Shown here: positions 10,140 to 24,000 of the stretch, one piece after another
Layout of the letters: each line of letters starts with the position of its first letter
Position numbering within the stretch: position 1 is the stretch's first letter
DNA from: Eupeodes corollae
Lineage: Eukaryota; Arthropoda; Insecta; Diptera; Syrphidae
NCBI RefSeq assembly: GCF_945859685.1
Contig: NC_079149.1
Span: forward strand, 64,560,991 to 64,624,990
Direction of reading: 5' to 3'
Length of the DNA stretch: 64,000 nt
The notes under the pieces: model-generated
The model's database searches: none
The model's input: only the letters and a program-made list of their open reading frames with translations
What the model was told of the DNA's origin: nothing
Position numbers and translations under genes: made by a program

Positions 10140-11600
10140 AAATGCCTTAGACGAATAGCGTTAGCATAAAAGGAATATCAACAAAAAAAACGGTTTCGCT
10201 GCCACAGCCTACTTAATGCATTGGAGTACATATACTTGCTTAGAACCTTCACCGTTACTATAACCACTTTAAATATGGGTTTTAATTTCTGCAAGGAAAT
10301 AAGTAAGCACTTAACCCCTTCATGCGAAATACATTTTTTTGTAATGTTTTTTTTTTTAAATTTATTTTACTAACAAAGGAGTTAAGTGCTGTTAGCCCAT
10401 TCTTCCACTCATATTATACGATTTTTAGTCGTTAGTAACCCTCTTATACCAAAAATAAAAGCGCTAAATAAGAAAATACGAATCGTAGCGCAACGTGGAT
10501 TTTTCGCAAAGTATCCTCATATTTCGAAAAAAAACGAAAATCGAAAAAATGTCAATTACCCCCTTCTTCATCCAAACGCCTCAACTATGTATATTAAGAA
10601 AACAACTTTACAACAAAATGTCCAGTCTAAATTTAAACGCCAAACATATGCTGCGTTCGTAATTGGTTTGCCATTATATGCTTAAATAGGTTTATGAATA
10701 CGATTACCACTGCATTAGTGCAATCATAATCCAATGCTTAGAATGAGTTCATTATAGAAAAACTTGACAAAATGAGATTGTTCGAATCCTTCGATATGAT
10801 ATAACCTCTCGTTCTAAACTTTGCGGAAGAACAGTTTTTGGAAACTGCAACACAGATCGTCAGAAATAAGAAAATTCCGACGAAGAAGGATATTTTTTTT
10901 TAATATAAAACCTGTTATAACAATTTCAATAAAGCATATTTCAAAAATCAAAATTTAACTTGAAACGATGAATTTCCGGATGGCATATTTTAAACCCATT
11001 TTTGGAAGATGAGCCGGTCTACATTTCAAACATTCCATGGAACTTCCAAAATTTTTTATTTGAACGAAGCATTTTTGAACTTCACTTTTCAGGAGCTTAC
11101 AAATAATTGGTCCTTTATTCATTTTAATTGTTGTTTAAGCTAGGAAAAAAAAGTATTGAATGGCTGCATTCAACAGGTGGTCAACCAAATCTAATGGATT
11201 GTTACTTGAGAGCGAATCCAGTTCCTAGTGTTCGTGGATATGTAAACTAATTAGTTTTTTTCTTTCTGGACGGAACCAAAATGCTGATTAAAGGCCCTAA
11301 ATTTACTTTTGTTCTTCTGCCATTTTCGTGCAAATTCAACAGCATTATATTAACAAATACCAACTTGACCGGAAATCGACAAAACTGTTGCCATGCTCAC
11401 GCAGAGCTTATGCTATTTGTTTCCATTTATGAAAGAAATGTTGGCAGTACTCCGGAAGTCTGTCGGTCTTAAATTTCAAGGTCTATTTAAGTAACAAATG
11501 CATATCCAATTCGTAGAATTCGTTTATACATGTTCCTACACCAATAAATGGTCTTTAGAAATGGTCTTGCGACAGTTTCAGCTCATAATAAAACACACAT
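10140..11600. other. Spacer downstream of Unc-89; small inverted repeat
   Basis: No gene recognised; the ORFs at 10386-10685 and 11281-11472 have no coding character. A short inverted pair, agcacttaaccccttcatg near 10300 and ggagttaagtgctg near 10380, could form a stem with an 60-base loop. Confidence 0.35.
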
Positions 11601-11622
11601 TCAGTAATAAATAATTTAACAT

Positions 11623-11628
11623 TTTATT
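11623..11628 (-). terminator. Candidate Unc-89 polyadenylation signal
   Basis: AATAAA on the minus strand about 140 bases past the Unc-89 stop codon. Other A-rich candidates lie nearby, so the site is tentative. Confidence 0.4.
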
Positions 11629-11766
11629 TTGAGAAAAACAATCGTTTGCCAATATAGAAGTAAAATAAAATAAATATTGTTTTAATTGCTAGAATTTTTC
11701 GTTAAATGATTTGCTTTATACATCAAAACAGCTTCATCATTAAACGCACGAAAATAAGTCTCTGTT

Positions 11767-12069
11767 CTAAAAGGTAGTCATCAACTCATCCTGGATACTA
11801 TTGGACCTTAATAGTTGCCTTGGTGTGGGTCCGCTGCCCAATGCTGCGAGATTTTCTGACGATGATGCCTCTGCGTCTTTTTCCGCATGATATGCGTCAG
11901 AGAATTCCTTAAAAGATACGCTTTCATTAATTCATTTCATTTTGTAACATAGACAAAACTTACCTTAAGTCTATTGCCAAGGAATACAGATCTCTCACGC
12001 TTCTTGTTCATATATTCGGATGCAGCCAACCATCTGTGTTCCAGACACTCCTCACAATAAGGACGTTTA
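11767..12069 (-). CDS. Unc-89: Unc-89 C-terminal tail (last two exons)
   Basis: Exons 12069-11964 and 11907-11767. The first opens with KRPYCEECLEHRWLAASEYM, the last helix of the kinase 2 C-lobe (the usual ...HPWL... region, with W-L kept). The second gives an acidic, serine-rich tail ending RSNSIQDELMTTF followed by TAG. The 56-base intron between them is GT-AG. The tail has no recognisable domain. Confidence 0.88.
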
Positions 12070-15000
12070 CTGTTAATAAGTTTTTGTTAAAAATATCATA
12101 TATTATTTATGTTTTTAAATTTAAATTAAATACCTTGGGTTTCGCTTGAATAAGAACATTATGAAACGTGTCGCCTCTGGGGTAACTTCACTGTACAGAT
12201 TTTCGAAACGGTAACGAACAAATGAAATATTCTGCCTGGTTTCTGATTCGTCATTTCCCCTAAACGGACTTGAACCGGATAAAAGAATGTAAGTGATTAC
12301 ACCAACTGACCAAATATCGGTTTGAGGCAGGATAAATTCTTCATTTATCATTTCTGGAGATTGGTAATCCAGCAGCCCACAGACTGGAACCGAACATCCT
12401 AGTTTCGAGATTTTCCTCGAGGAGCCAAAGTCAACAAGTTTAATTTGCACCGAACGTACAGTCGACATGACAATATTGTCGGGTTGAATGTCAAGGTGGC
12501 AAAAACCTCTCCAGTGGAGGTATTGCAATGCATCTAAAAGTTGAGTGATAACAGTTGCAACCATTTGCTCTGTATATTCGTGTCTGCTGCTGAAATAGTT
12601 GAGCACATCAGCACCTTGAAGCTTCTCCATGATAAATATTTTAATAGGCAGATTTGGTGGACTGTATGCAGCGAACAGAGAAGCTATCCGTTCGTGGCGA
12701 AGTGTTCTCAAATGTTCGAATTCGTTTTGAATAGAATTCTCGTTGTTTTTATTGACTTCGAAAATTTTACCAACAATCATGGCATTTGTCGATTTTTGAA
12801 TTCCCTTGACAACGGTGCTGAATTTACCCCGGTGAATTTCAGAAATAAAGCTATATTTATCACTTATGTCAGAGTCGGTTATCCAACTGAGGGACTCACG
12901 TTCCAGCTGATAGTCTACGTGCACTTTCTTTTCCTCAGAGACAATTTCGTGGCCACTTTCGGTGAGTTGTTGCAGGTGTTTCATTGCTTTGGTTATGGTT
13001 ATTTTCGGAGAATCTCCTCCGGATGTTCTTACATTTGTCGGTATTCCCATTTCACTCCATCCGATTTGGTTTCTTGATGCAAGCCTGAAGTTATAGTTTT
13101 CTTGGGGTTGAAGGCCATGAACTAAATAAAATTCATGATCAATGTTGTCTGCTATTGTTGTCCATTGGTCACTAGAGGCTTGTTTGTATTGCAGGCTGTA
13201 GCAAAGCACAGCAGAGTTGCCATCACACCTGGGTTGTTTCCAACGAAGAAGGACCTCTGTTGCACTGACACCAGAGGCTTCTGGGGAGTCTGGTGGGTTT
13301 GGCAAGTTTGCTATAACAACACGACAACGCGCCGTGGTTTGCCCAACCTTATTTCTTGCAACAGCCTTATAAATTCCAACATCGTATAGACTTGCAGGAT
13401 CGAATTTCAATATTGATCTTCCGTCGTCGTCGACAACGATTTTTATGCGTTTGTTCTCGATTATAACCATATCGTTTTTGAACCATTGTATGCTGGGCTT
13501 AGGATCACCAACAGCGAAGCAATGAAGATAAGCAGGCTTACCGTCGGTTATTGCCAGAATTTGTGGCTTTTCCCTAAAGAATGGTGGATTGCCTTCTCTC
13601 TGACTTTCAATTAGAGCGTCTGCTTCAGCATACTGATCCAGTCTAGGTCCCAGTTCAGTTCTTAAACGACGAATTGAGTAGGATTCATTAACGGTATAAG
13701 AACCAATTCGACTTTTGCGTTCATCATCGATTTCTTCGTCCATTACGTCCGTGAAACGCCTTCGTTCCCTTATGACAGGCAACTTTTTTTTTTGAGAAAG
13801 AAATACGTTAAAATTTTGAAAAACAAGTCCAAAACAATAAACAATCTTAAACAACGAATACTATTTAAAGTTTCTTAGGAAAGGAAATATTGAAGAAAAG
13901 AAGTTAAATTTTGAGGAGTCTAAAGTGCCCACTGCCCATGGAGACCTTATGTTTTAGTTAATAAAAAATGCCAAGTAACTTACACTCCAATCCAGGTTAT
14001 CGTTCAAAGCAAAAGTAGGTGATCTTCTATGAGCGACTTTCATGTACTCGCGCAGCCTCACAGGGAAGCTAACATCTCTTAACTGTAGCAGATAAGTATC
14101 TGGACCGTATTGGTAGCTTTAAGAGAAAAACAAACTTCAAAACGTTGCAAATCATAATACAACCGAATACCATACCGACTCTCTGACTCAATTAAACCAA
14201 GTTCGTAATCAGGATGTAAATATTTCGATCCTGTATCTTTCCATGGAAGTTGTGATCTTTTTTTGGGTTCAGGTGAACGCTCAGGTGAATTATCCGGAGT
14301 GTATTTAAATCCGGGTGGATACACCATTTCCGAAGGATGAGTAAAGGCATCGTGCAAGAATCTTCTGCGGTAGTAATTATTGCAGGAAGCATTGGCATAC
14401 CAATCTGAATAACCCCTGTAGTAGTTTCTTAGACGGTCTGAGCTTATCTTGTAACCGTCATAGTCCTTTCGGTCAAGCATAAAGAACCAGGGGTGTCTTA
14501 AAGCAGTTTTGACATCCAATCGCTCGTCAGCATTGTAAACAAGCAGCTTTTTAATGAAATCTCTGGCTTCGAAGCTTATGTCCTTCCATAAGGTTTCGTT
14601 AAAGTCCCAATAGCCCTCGCGAATCTTTGTCAACGTTTCCCTATCCGTTGCTCCTCTGAATGGATTAAAACCAGATAATAGGACATATGTTATTATGCCC
14701 ACTGACCACATATCATGCGAAAAGCTAACTCCTTCGCGGTTTACAACTTCTGGAGAAACATATTCAGGCATTCCAAAGTCTAGTGTGGCAAGTCGACTTA
14801 AATGTATTTTTCGCGAAAGTCCGAAATCACAAATCTTAAGATTATCACCTCCAGGTACCCAGATCAACAAATCTTTAAGCTGAATTAAAGTATTGATTAC
14901 GTTAATAATAGTTTATTGTTAATTATTCAAAGATTTTCATTACCGTTAATCCCATATGACCCACACCAATGTCATGCATGTATTCCAATCCCAGCAATAG

Positions 15001-18000
15001 CTGTCGCATGTAGCTACAGATATCCCTCTCAGTGTAGTAATTTCGTTTGAGTAAATTGTCCTTCACCAATTCACCACCAGATGCCAACTCTATGATAAGA
15101 TTGTAGCCATGATCCATTTCATAAGCATCATGAAGACGTATGAGTTTTTTGTGATTCAGCATGTTCATAATTTCAATTTCGTTAAGCATAAATGGACGGA
15201 GTTCTGATCTGCCATGCATTATTTTGGCTGCATAGCTTTCACCTGTTGCACGTTCAACAGCATGGTATGTTATACCTTGAGTACCGCGACCCAGTTCATC
15301 TCCAATATCATATTTATCAGTAAAGGCAATTGGTTTCGATCTAACGTATGGATGCCTGCCGTAGGTTTTGTATATGTATTGATCCTCGTCGTCTTCAATG
15401 TGCACCATAACGGACGTACTGATTGATCCAGCAACGTTTCTAGCGCTGATTGAATACAAACCTTCGTCTTTTCGAATAGCATCGTGGATTGACAGGACAC
15501 AAATATCAGGTTCGTAAAAGTTTATCTGAAAATATAAAATTAAATGTTAATAGGTATACCGTGTTTCAATTGATTTGAGATAAAATGAATTAAAAAAAGT
15601 TGAGCTTAGCCGCATGGAAATAATTAATTTTACGAGAATAATATCAAGCACTTTTTGAAGGAGTTTCATCGAAAAGTTTGAATGTACTTATTAGAAAGGC
15701 GCTTTCTTATAATAATAACATACGTACTAGTAAACTGCTGAATTAAAGAATAGTTCCAAAGGCATTACACTTTAAAAAATTATAATTTAAAGTTTTTGAA
15801 AGTATGTAGGTAATAGTTTGGAGGTTTGACCCACAAGGACCAATATAATGCCCCAATGGGAAGGATCAGACGATATAAGGGGCTTGAAAGTGAGGCAAGT
15901 TTAAAGCATCTGATTGATTGGCTGCCAAAAAACTGCCTTTCGTTTAAGGGAATTTTATTGGAAAGTTGAATGGAAAGTTAGTCAAGAAAAGTCTCCCTAA
16001 CTATCAAGTTAAGTCTTCTTATGTCAAAATGACAGCTGATCATGTTTTTTCATATAACTGAAAACTGTTATTTATTACTTTATGATTTATTTATTTTCTG
16101 TACAATTCCATGTTTGCGACTTAACGTTATAAAAACATATTTTATAATTTTTGTTATTGATTATTGATATTGATGATATTCAATGATTCCAATAAAATCA
16201 AAAATTCGTAACAATGGGCAGGTTCAGACGACATAAGGAACTTGAAAGTTGGGCAAGTTTCTAGAATCTGATTGGCCAGCTGCCAAAAAATTACCTTCCA
16301 ATTAAGGCAACTTTAATGGAAAGATGACTGGAAAGTTAATCAAGAAAAATCTCCCAAACTTTTAAGTCAAGTCTACTTCTATTAAAATGACAGTTGATTA
16401 TATTTGTTTCATTCAACTAAAAACTGAACTTTATTACTCTATGAATTATTTATTTTCTGCACAACTGCATTTAATGCTTCCTGTAAAAGGGTTTCTTGTA
16501 ATTTGGAAAAGAAATAGCTAATATTTCTTTACAATACAAATTAAAAGTCGTGGTGGACTTGTAGCTTTCCTGAGTAGACAATAATTTTGTTGGTACTTTT
16601 TGTACTATAAACTTAAAGTAGATGTTTGCGAAGTTAAGTTCTGAATTTGAAATTCATGACACTTGCAAAACTAACTAGGTGCCTTGGTCTAAATTTACGT
16701 TCAAAGAATTCTTTTGACTGCAAATGAAGTCCCTAATGTTGTGTTAACCTGCCCAATGAAGTTGACTTCAAATGAAGTCCCTTACGTTGCCTAAACCTGT
16801 CCAATGGACTTGAAAGTAAGGAAAGTTTTTAGCACCTGATTGGCCAGCTGCCAAAAAATTGCCTTTCAATTAAAGCAACTTAATTGGAAACTTGACTGGA
16901 AAGTTAGTCAAGAAAAATTTTCCTAACTATCAATGACAATCGATCATGTTTTTTTAATTAACCGAAAGTTGAAGTTTATTCTCTACGATTTATTAATTTT
17001 CCCACAATTTCGTTTCTCGTCAAATTGGAAAAGAAATAAGTAATATTTCTTTACAGTACGAAATGCAAATTGGGATGGACTTGTAGTTTGCGGAGTGTTT
17101 TGAAGACAATAATGTGAGTGTTTTGAAGACAATAATGTTTTTTGTAGTTTTTTTTTACGGTAAACTGAAGTAAGAAGATAGGGAAGTAAAGTTCTCAGTT
17201 TGAAGTTTATGACACTTAAAAAACTAACAAGTTGACTTGTTCAAAATGTACGTTCAAGGAATGCAGTTGACTGCAAATGAAGTCCCTTACGTTGTATTAA
17301 CCATGCCAATGACACAGTGGAATAATTAAAAACTGTAGGTACCAATTCTTTAAGAAAGAAGAGAGTTTCGAGCTTTCCGTCTGTGTAAAATTATACAGCT
17401 CAGTGCAATTCAAATATTTACAATACCTTACATAGATCATAGCCGACTCCTTTAATCTTTGTTAAAAATACTTTTTCTTGTTTGGCGCCAATACTGTATT
17501 GTTCTTAAATTATATTAAGTCAAACCTTTAATCTGCTAGTATCTGTTACTGGTTGCCAGTCCTTAAACCATTTAATTTCAGGATAAGGAACTCCCACAAC
17601 ATGTGCTTCGATTCTTCCACTTTTTCTCGACATAATATATAATTCATCTGGGCGTTTTTTGAATCGTGGATGTTCGGCAATTTCCAATCTAACTCTTTGT
17701 CGAGCTTCTCCATGTTCATTGGATGCAACTGCTTCATAAATTCCAACATCACGATCTAGCATTCTAAATGCGGTAAACAAAAATTAATAAAATAATATTA
17801 TCTAAAATTCTTACTTTTCTTAAAGTAGATCAATAAAATTTAAATGATAAGAAGTTTACGTGCCTGTTAATAAATAACGTTGCTTGGCCATTTCGGGTAT
17901 AGCTGTAGTCAAATCTGCCACCAGATTCAATGAGAACATCGTTGAAATAATAAGTCATCTTAGGCTTAGGATATCCATAAACAAACCACATTAAGTTTGT

Positions 18001-21000
18001 GTCATGACCCTTGACACCATAAGAAACATCTGCTTCTCTGCGCAGGAATCTGTCATAATACAAATAATAGTTATCATCACGTTAAATGCCAATTTATATT
18101 AAAAATTAATTTGTTAATTTAAACTTAACTAATTTTTTTTAAAGGTATACTTACTGAGGTGCATGAGCCAGTTTATCATGTGCAGGTCGTTCAATATCAA
18201 AGTCTTTCGGAAAGTATGGTGAGATGTCGGGTCTGAAATCAATTCCTGGTGGTAGATAAGGATAGATCTTTGGAGCTTCAGGAACAAGTTTTTTCCTTTA
18301 AACACAAAACAAAATAAACACTTATGTCTATACGAATTCAAAGAAAAAATTAAATTTTGTACCTATAGGTTTGCAAATATGGACTTGGGTCGCTAACACC
18401 AAATTGATTTTCAACTCGAACTCTAAGTCTATAATCTCTTTGTGGGTCAAGATCTCTTATGTCTAAAGCACATCCACGAATTCCCGTTTTGATAGTGCGC
18501 CAATCTCCCTCTGGCATATCCATAGCTTCAACCTAAATATAAATTAAAGATATACCTTAGCTTGATTCTCAAAACAAACATACAAATTTAGAAACTTACT
18601 TGATAAGTAACAGGATATCTTGGTGTTAGAGGCAAGGATGGTTTCCATGCTAAATTAAGGCGTCTTTCTGTCATTTTAGCAATGTACGGCTTCTCAGACA
18701 AAGGAGCTGGAACTCCCGATTTCTTATGCTTGTCAAATCCAACATATTGATCACCAATCGATGCATGAGGATGTGGATCCAATGATGCTGAAATTAAAAT
18801 ATGTATGAATCATAATACCAAATTTTTTTTATGATAATCTCAAAAACCGACAGAGTTAAACTTAAGCAAAAATGCACTCTTTATTTTAAAATAATACCTA
18901 TATGTAAATGCTGTAATGGTATTACTAAATGGATACTACATTATAATTAATATTTACGAGTATGTCTAAGAAAACTAGTTTTTTGAATTTTGATATATTG
19001 ATAACATGTCCTTATATCTATCAAATGCGATCTAATAGATGTAAAGTTCAAACTAACAACATGATAAAAATCGTAAGCGGGACAAAAGTGCCATTCTCAA
19101 GCCTACCGCAATCTTAAAGCGCCTGTATTTTAAAATCTTTTCATAAAAGATACTTTTAAACCAACGCGAAACATTAGGAACGCAATTGTTTTGCTTGAAT
19201 TATGGGAGATCACAGTAAACGCAATACAAAAATGTGTTCTGGAAGAAAAGCCTGATCTGATATTAAATGGTATAGTTGTTCATTGGTACAAACTTGTTGA
19301 ATTCCAAAAATCACCCTCAAATGTGCAACGGTGCGAGATAAAATTTTAAAAACCTAAGGAGATGATTTTCAAAGTAATGTGAGTACTTACATTTTTGAAG
19401 AAATAAAACCGAAAGAAGTTCTATTTGGCAGATTGTTTAAAGTAAGTTAATTTTAAACAACTTCTTCGAAGATTTTCTCGCATGAAATTATAAAACTTCA
19501 AACCTAGCTTTCACCTTATTTAAGATAAGAATATATGTATGTATATATGTATATTAAATAAAATACGAATACGTGTTGAATTATTTGAAAGTTAATTTAA
19601 AAATACAAAAGGAGGCTGGGATGCGACCCACACTGATAAATTCCCATCCCGTCTGTAGTTTTGTCTTGCTTCAAAGTTTGTAAGTTTTCGTGTTTTGTTA
19701 AAAAAGTTGTTTGTTGAATCATTTTAAAAATTAATAACAAAATAATTAATAAAAATTATTAACAATATTTTGCATTTATGATGAAATAGTTTGATTTTAA
19801 AATCTATTTTAGCTAACGAGATATTTAGTCGAAAATGGATTTTTACCAATCTTAACTGTCAATTCGATTTTTCTCAAAATTATTCCGAATGTTGAAAACA
19901 ATATTTCTTACAAGAAACCAATACTTTTAATTTTTGAAAATATATTTGAATCGAAAATCGATTTTTAAAAACTTATATTATTTTTTTTAGGTTTTTATTT
20001 TTTGTAAAAAAATTGTCAATTCGATTTTTCTCAAAATTTTTCTGAATATTGAAAACAATATTTCTTATAAGATAAAATTAGTTGAAAACATAATCTCAAA
20101 TCTTTGGAAAGATATTTACTTCAAAAAAAAAAAAAACAATTTTTACCAACTTTTGGTAATTTTCTTTTAGGTTTTAAATTTTTTTTACAAAAACTGTCAA
20201 TTCGATTTTTTGAAAACAATTTTTTTTTGAAAGTTAAAAGTAGTTTAAAGCTAATATCTCAATGTTTTGAAGATATTTGAGGCGAAAATAAAATAAAATT
20301 GTCAATTCGATTTTTCTCAACATTTTTCAAAATGTTGAAAACAATATTTTGTTATTAGATAACATAACTTTGAAGTATAAATCTCAAGTTTTTAAAAAGA
20401 TATTTGAGTCGAAATTCAGTTTTTACCAACTTTGAGCAATGTTTTTTTTAGGTTTTTATTTTGTATAAAAAAAACTGTCAATTAGTTTTTTTTTTCAAAA
20501 TTTTATCAGATGTCGAAAATATTAATCTGCGTTGCAAACAATTGTTTTGGAGATGAAATTATATTTTTGTCGTAAAATTTTGGAAGTGACAACATTTTTT
20601 CCAGTTTTTTTTGATTTATAAAAAAAAACAGTTAATTGGATATTTTCCAAAAATATACTTATTTGGTATCACGTTAAAATATATAATATAAAATTTAATT
20701 CAAGTTTCTATCGTTATTGGGTCATTTCTTTAAACTGTTATGCTAAAAAAACTACCCACAATTTTCTTGAGAACCCTTTCTGCATCTTTCTGCATTATTA
20801 TCTGTATAACAAAATTTATTTGATGGCGATTTCTCTCCCTTTTTTTGAGGTATGAACGACGAAAAAACGTCGCGATCGTACAGACGTACGGACATACTGA
20901 CGGACGGACGCACAGACATCTTCCTAAAAATCTTTTACTTCTACTTTAGGGACTTCGAAAAATGTCAACATTTTCAATTTGAAAAATCGGACCCATTACC

Positions 21001-24000
21001 TATAATTACTTCCTATGGGAAGTTAAAAATACATTTGTCAAGTCCATTCTTAACATATTTTCTTTAGGTGTCGTAATGATCGATTTATGATTTTGTTGTA
21101 ATACCTTCAAGGGAGGATCTAAGAAAAACCAATCTTCTCTTATAACCCAATCTTAAACTAATTGCATTTAACGGCTTAACTAAAATGTTCTCACTTCAAG
21201 CTATGCAACTACGGTTTTTAATATTTAAGATATTGTAACATTTGAAGTCAAAATACAAAACATTAATTTTATGCATTCATCTTTTAACTGAAATCAATAA
21301 TTTTCCTCTCGAATTTGACTAGACTAGATTAGTATCATTGAAGTTATTATTTTACTTAATATGCATTAAAGAAGGTAACCTTAGTAAAGCCGTTATTAAT
21401 ATAGCATCATTTAGAATAAATAATTAAAACTTATTTATGTATGTTACCAACCATCATAGAAAAGTTCTCCATGACACGTTTCTTCTCCTAGAGGATTGAA
21501 TACTCTGCAAGAGTATCGCCCCACATCACTATCGTCGACATCCTTAATGTTAAGCCGTATAATTCCATTTGGTTCGTAATCAAAGGAAATTTTATCAGTT
21601 GGGAAAAGTTTTTGACCATTTTTGAACCATTCAGCTTCTGGTTCTGGGAATCCTGTGGCACACGCTGTGAATTTGGCCGACATCCCGTGAGAAACTTCGG
21701 TGTCGCCAATTTTTTTCAAAAATGATGGTGCTTCCGATCGGGAATGTTTAGTCCTATCGATTAAAATTATACCCAAATGACATTACTCCATAAAAAAAGA
21801 CAAAGTTACTTACATTTCAGGGACCACTTCCAAATGACTGGTGGTAATATCTTCTCCCTCTCTATTTCTAGCAATACATTTGAAAGAACCAGTATCGTCA
21901 TGTGTTAGGTTCTTAACGTGGAGTATATGATGATCGCCATCGTTCTAAAAAATAGATGTGTGAATTTATAAAAACAAATTTTTTTTTTCAATTTTATTTT
22001 TTAAGAGTTATTGTTTCGAAGAATTTTAAATGAAATATTTACCTTTACTTCGTATTTATTGCTGTCTTGCAGTGGTTTATCTTGATAGTACCAAAACAGC
22101 TCTGGATATGGAACACCAGAAACAGTTACAGCAAGCTTAGCGTCCTTTCCCACGGCTTGTTGAAGGTTTATGAGTTTCTGGGTAAATTGTGGTTTCTTGT
22201 ATATTTTACGGACATTTGCTATACACTCAGAAACATCTTCGCCCAAGGGATTTGCCAACAAACAACTGTAAACTCCAGAATCTGATGGAAGTACTGGATT
22301 AATCGATAAGGCCACGGATTTTCCATCACAAGTCATAAGGACTCGGTCATTTGGAGACAACGGAATGCTATCTTTTGACCAAATAGTCTCCGGAACTGGA
22401 TTTCCAATGAATGGAGCTGATATAGTTAATTCTTGGCCCTCATCAGCATTTACATCACGAAGCGAAGATGAAAATTGCGGTGGATGTTCGAAAGTTGATT
22501 CATCAGCTTTTGGCACTATGCAAAGCTTGCCCTTTGATGATATCTTGCCTTTGTCATTTACAGCTGCAACTTCAAAGAGTCCCGAGTCGGTAGGTGTGGC
22601 TTTTTCAATAATCAAACTTATGCTATTGTCTGGATTTTCAACAATGGCAAATCTTTTGTCCTTTTCTCCAATTTCTTCACCATTGTGATACCATTTAAGA
22701 GCTGGTGGTGGAAAACCGACTACCTTAACATTCATTTTAACAGGGTAACCCTCAACACTCTGAATGTCTTGTAAGTCGGCAACAAATGAAGGCTTGGCTG
22801 ATTGTGGAACAACTGCCACGTTAACCTTCTTTTCAATTTCGCCTTCGCTATTGGCAATAACTATTTTATAAGATCCAGCGTCTTGAGGTTTGACAGGATC
22901 GATGCTGTTAAATAAATTATTGTTTGTAATTCAAATGGAAAAAATTAACTTCAACATACCATAGACCAATTATACCATTAGGCTTATTGACGAAATTTAG
23001 CGACTGTGTGGGATGAAGAGGTGTTCCGTCTTTGAACCATAAAACTTGTGGTGATGGGAATCCAAGAACTTTAGCTTGAAGTGTTGCTGGAGAACCTTCA
23101 ACTGCTTTGATGTCTTCAAAAGGCTCAACAAATACCGGAGCCATGGGTTCCGCTAAACATAGACAAACATGTATAAAATATATCGATTTTGAAAATGGGA
23201 TTTATTTAACGTACGTTTAATAGCAACAGCACAAAGTGATTTAATTTCTCCATTTGGATTGCTAATGACGAGTTTATATGAACCGGAATCGCTGGGGCTT
23301 GCTTTTTCGATTTCCAAACGAATAAGTCCCTCAGGAGTTGCTTCAAGTTTTATACTGAAAAACATATCTTGTATTAGTATAGTTCAAGTTGTTTGTTTAA
23401 ATCTACATATATCTTGATACTCTAACAGTAATAATTTTAATTTAAAGTAAGTCAATCTGTAAAATGAATTTTATTCTTCAAATATATACTCACCCTTCAC
23501 CTGGGAATATCTCGTTTCCATCTTTATACCATTTTACTTCGGGCGCAGGACTTCCAGTTATAGCGGTTTCTAATATAAGAGGTTGTCCTTGTGAAACTTC
23601 AACCGATTTTGCTAAAGGAGTTGTAAAGACTGGTGCTGTTTGAACAAGTTCCAATTCGAATTTCACTTCGGTTGTTCCAACTTCGTTCTTTGCAATTGCG
23701 GAATACTGAAAATTTACGTAAAGTAATTTAGTCTCTACCTTAAGTATAATAAAATAAATGTTTTTTTTTAAATACGTACCATTCCTTCATTTGTTGGCCT
23801 AAAATCTTCAATGGACAAAGAGCTGAAAATTTGGTCTTCATCAATTTCCTTGAATTCAGCTACATATGTGCTCCTCTTCTTATCGTTCTTCGCCTTATAG
23901 TCGATTGGTTGTCCATCTTTGAACCACTCTAATGTTGGTTGCGGTATTCCATGTACTTGAACCTCAGTCCTCATTGGATGATGGTCGCATATTTTTTGGT

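Noticed and set aside
12541..13077. Plus-strand ORF of 178 codons
   Set aside because: It is antisense to the Unc-89 kinase 2/Fn3 exon, with no independent family resemblance.
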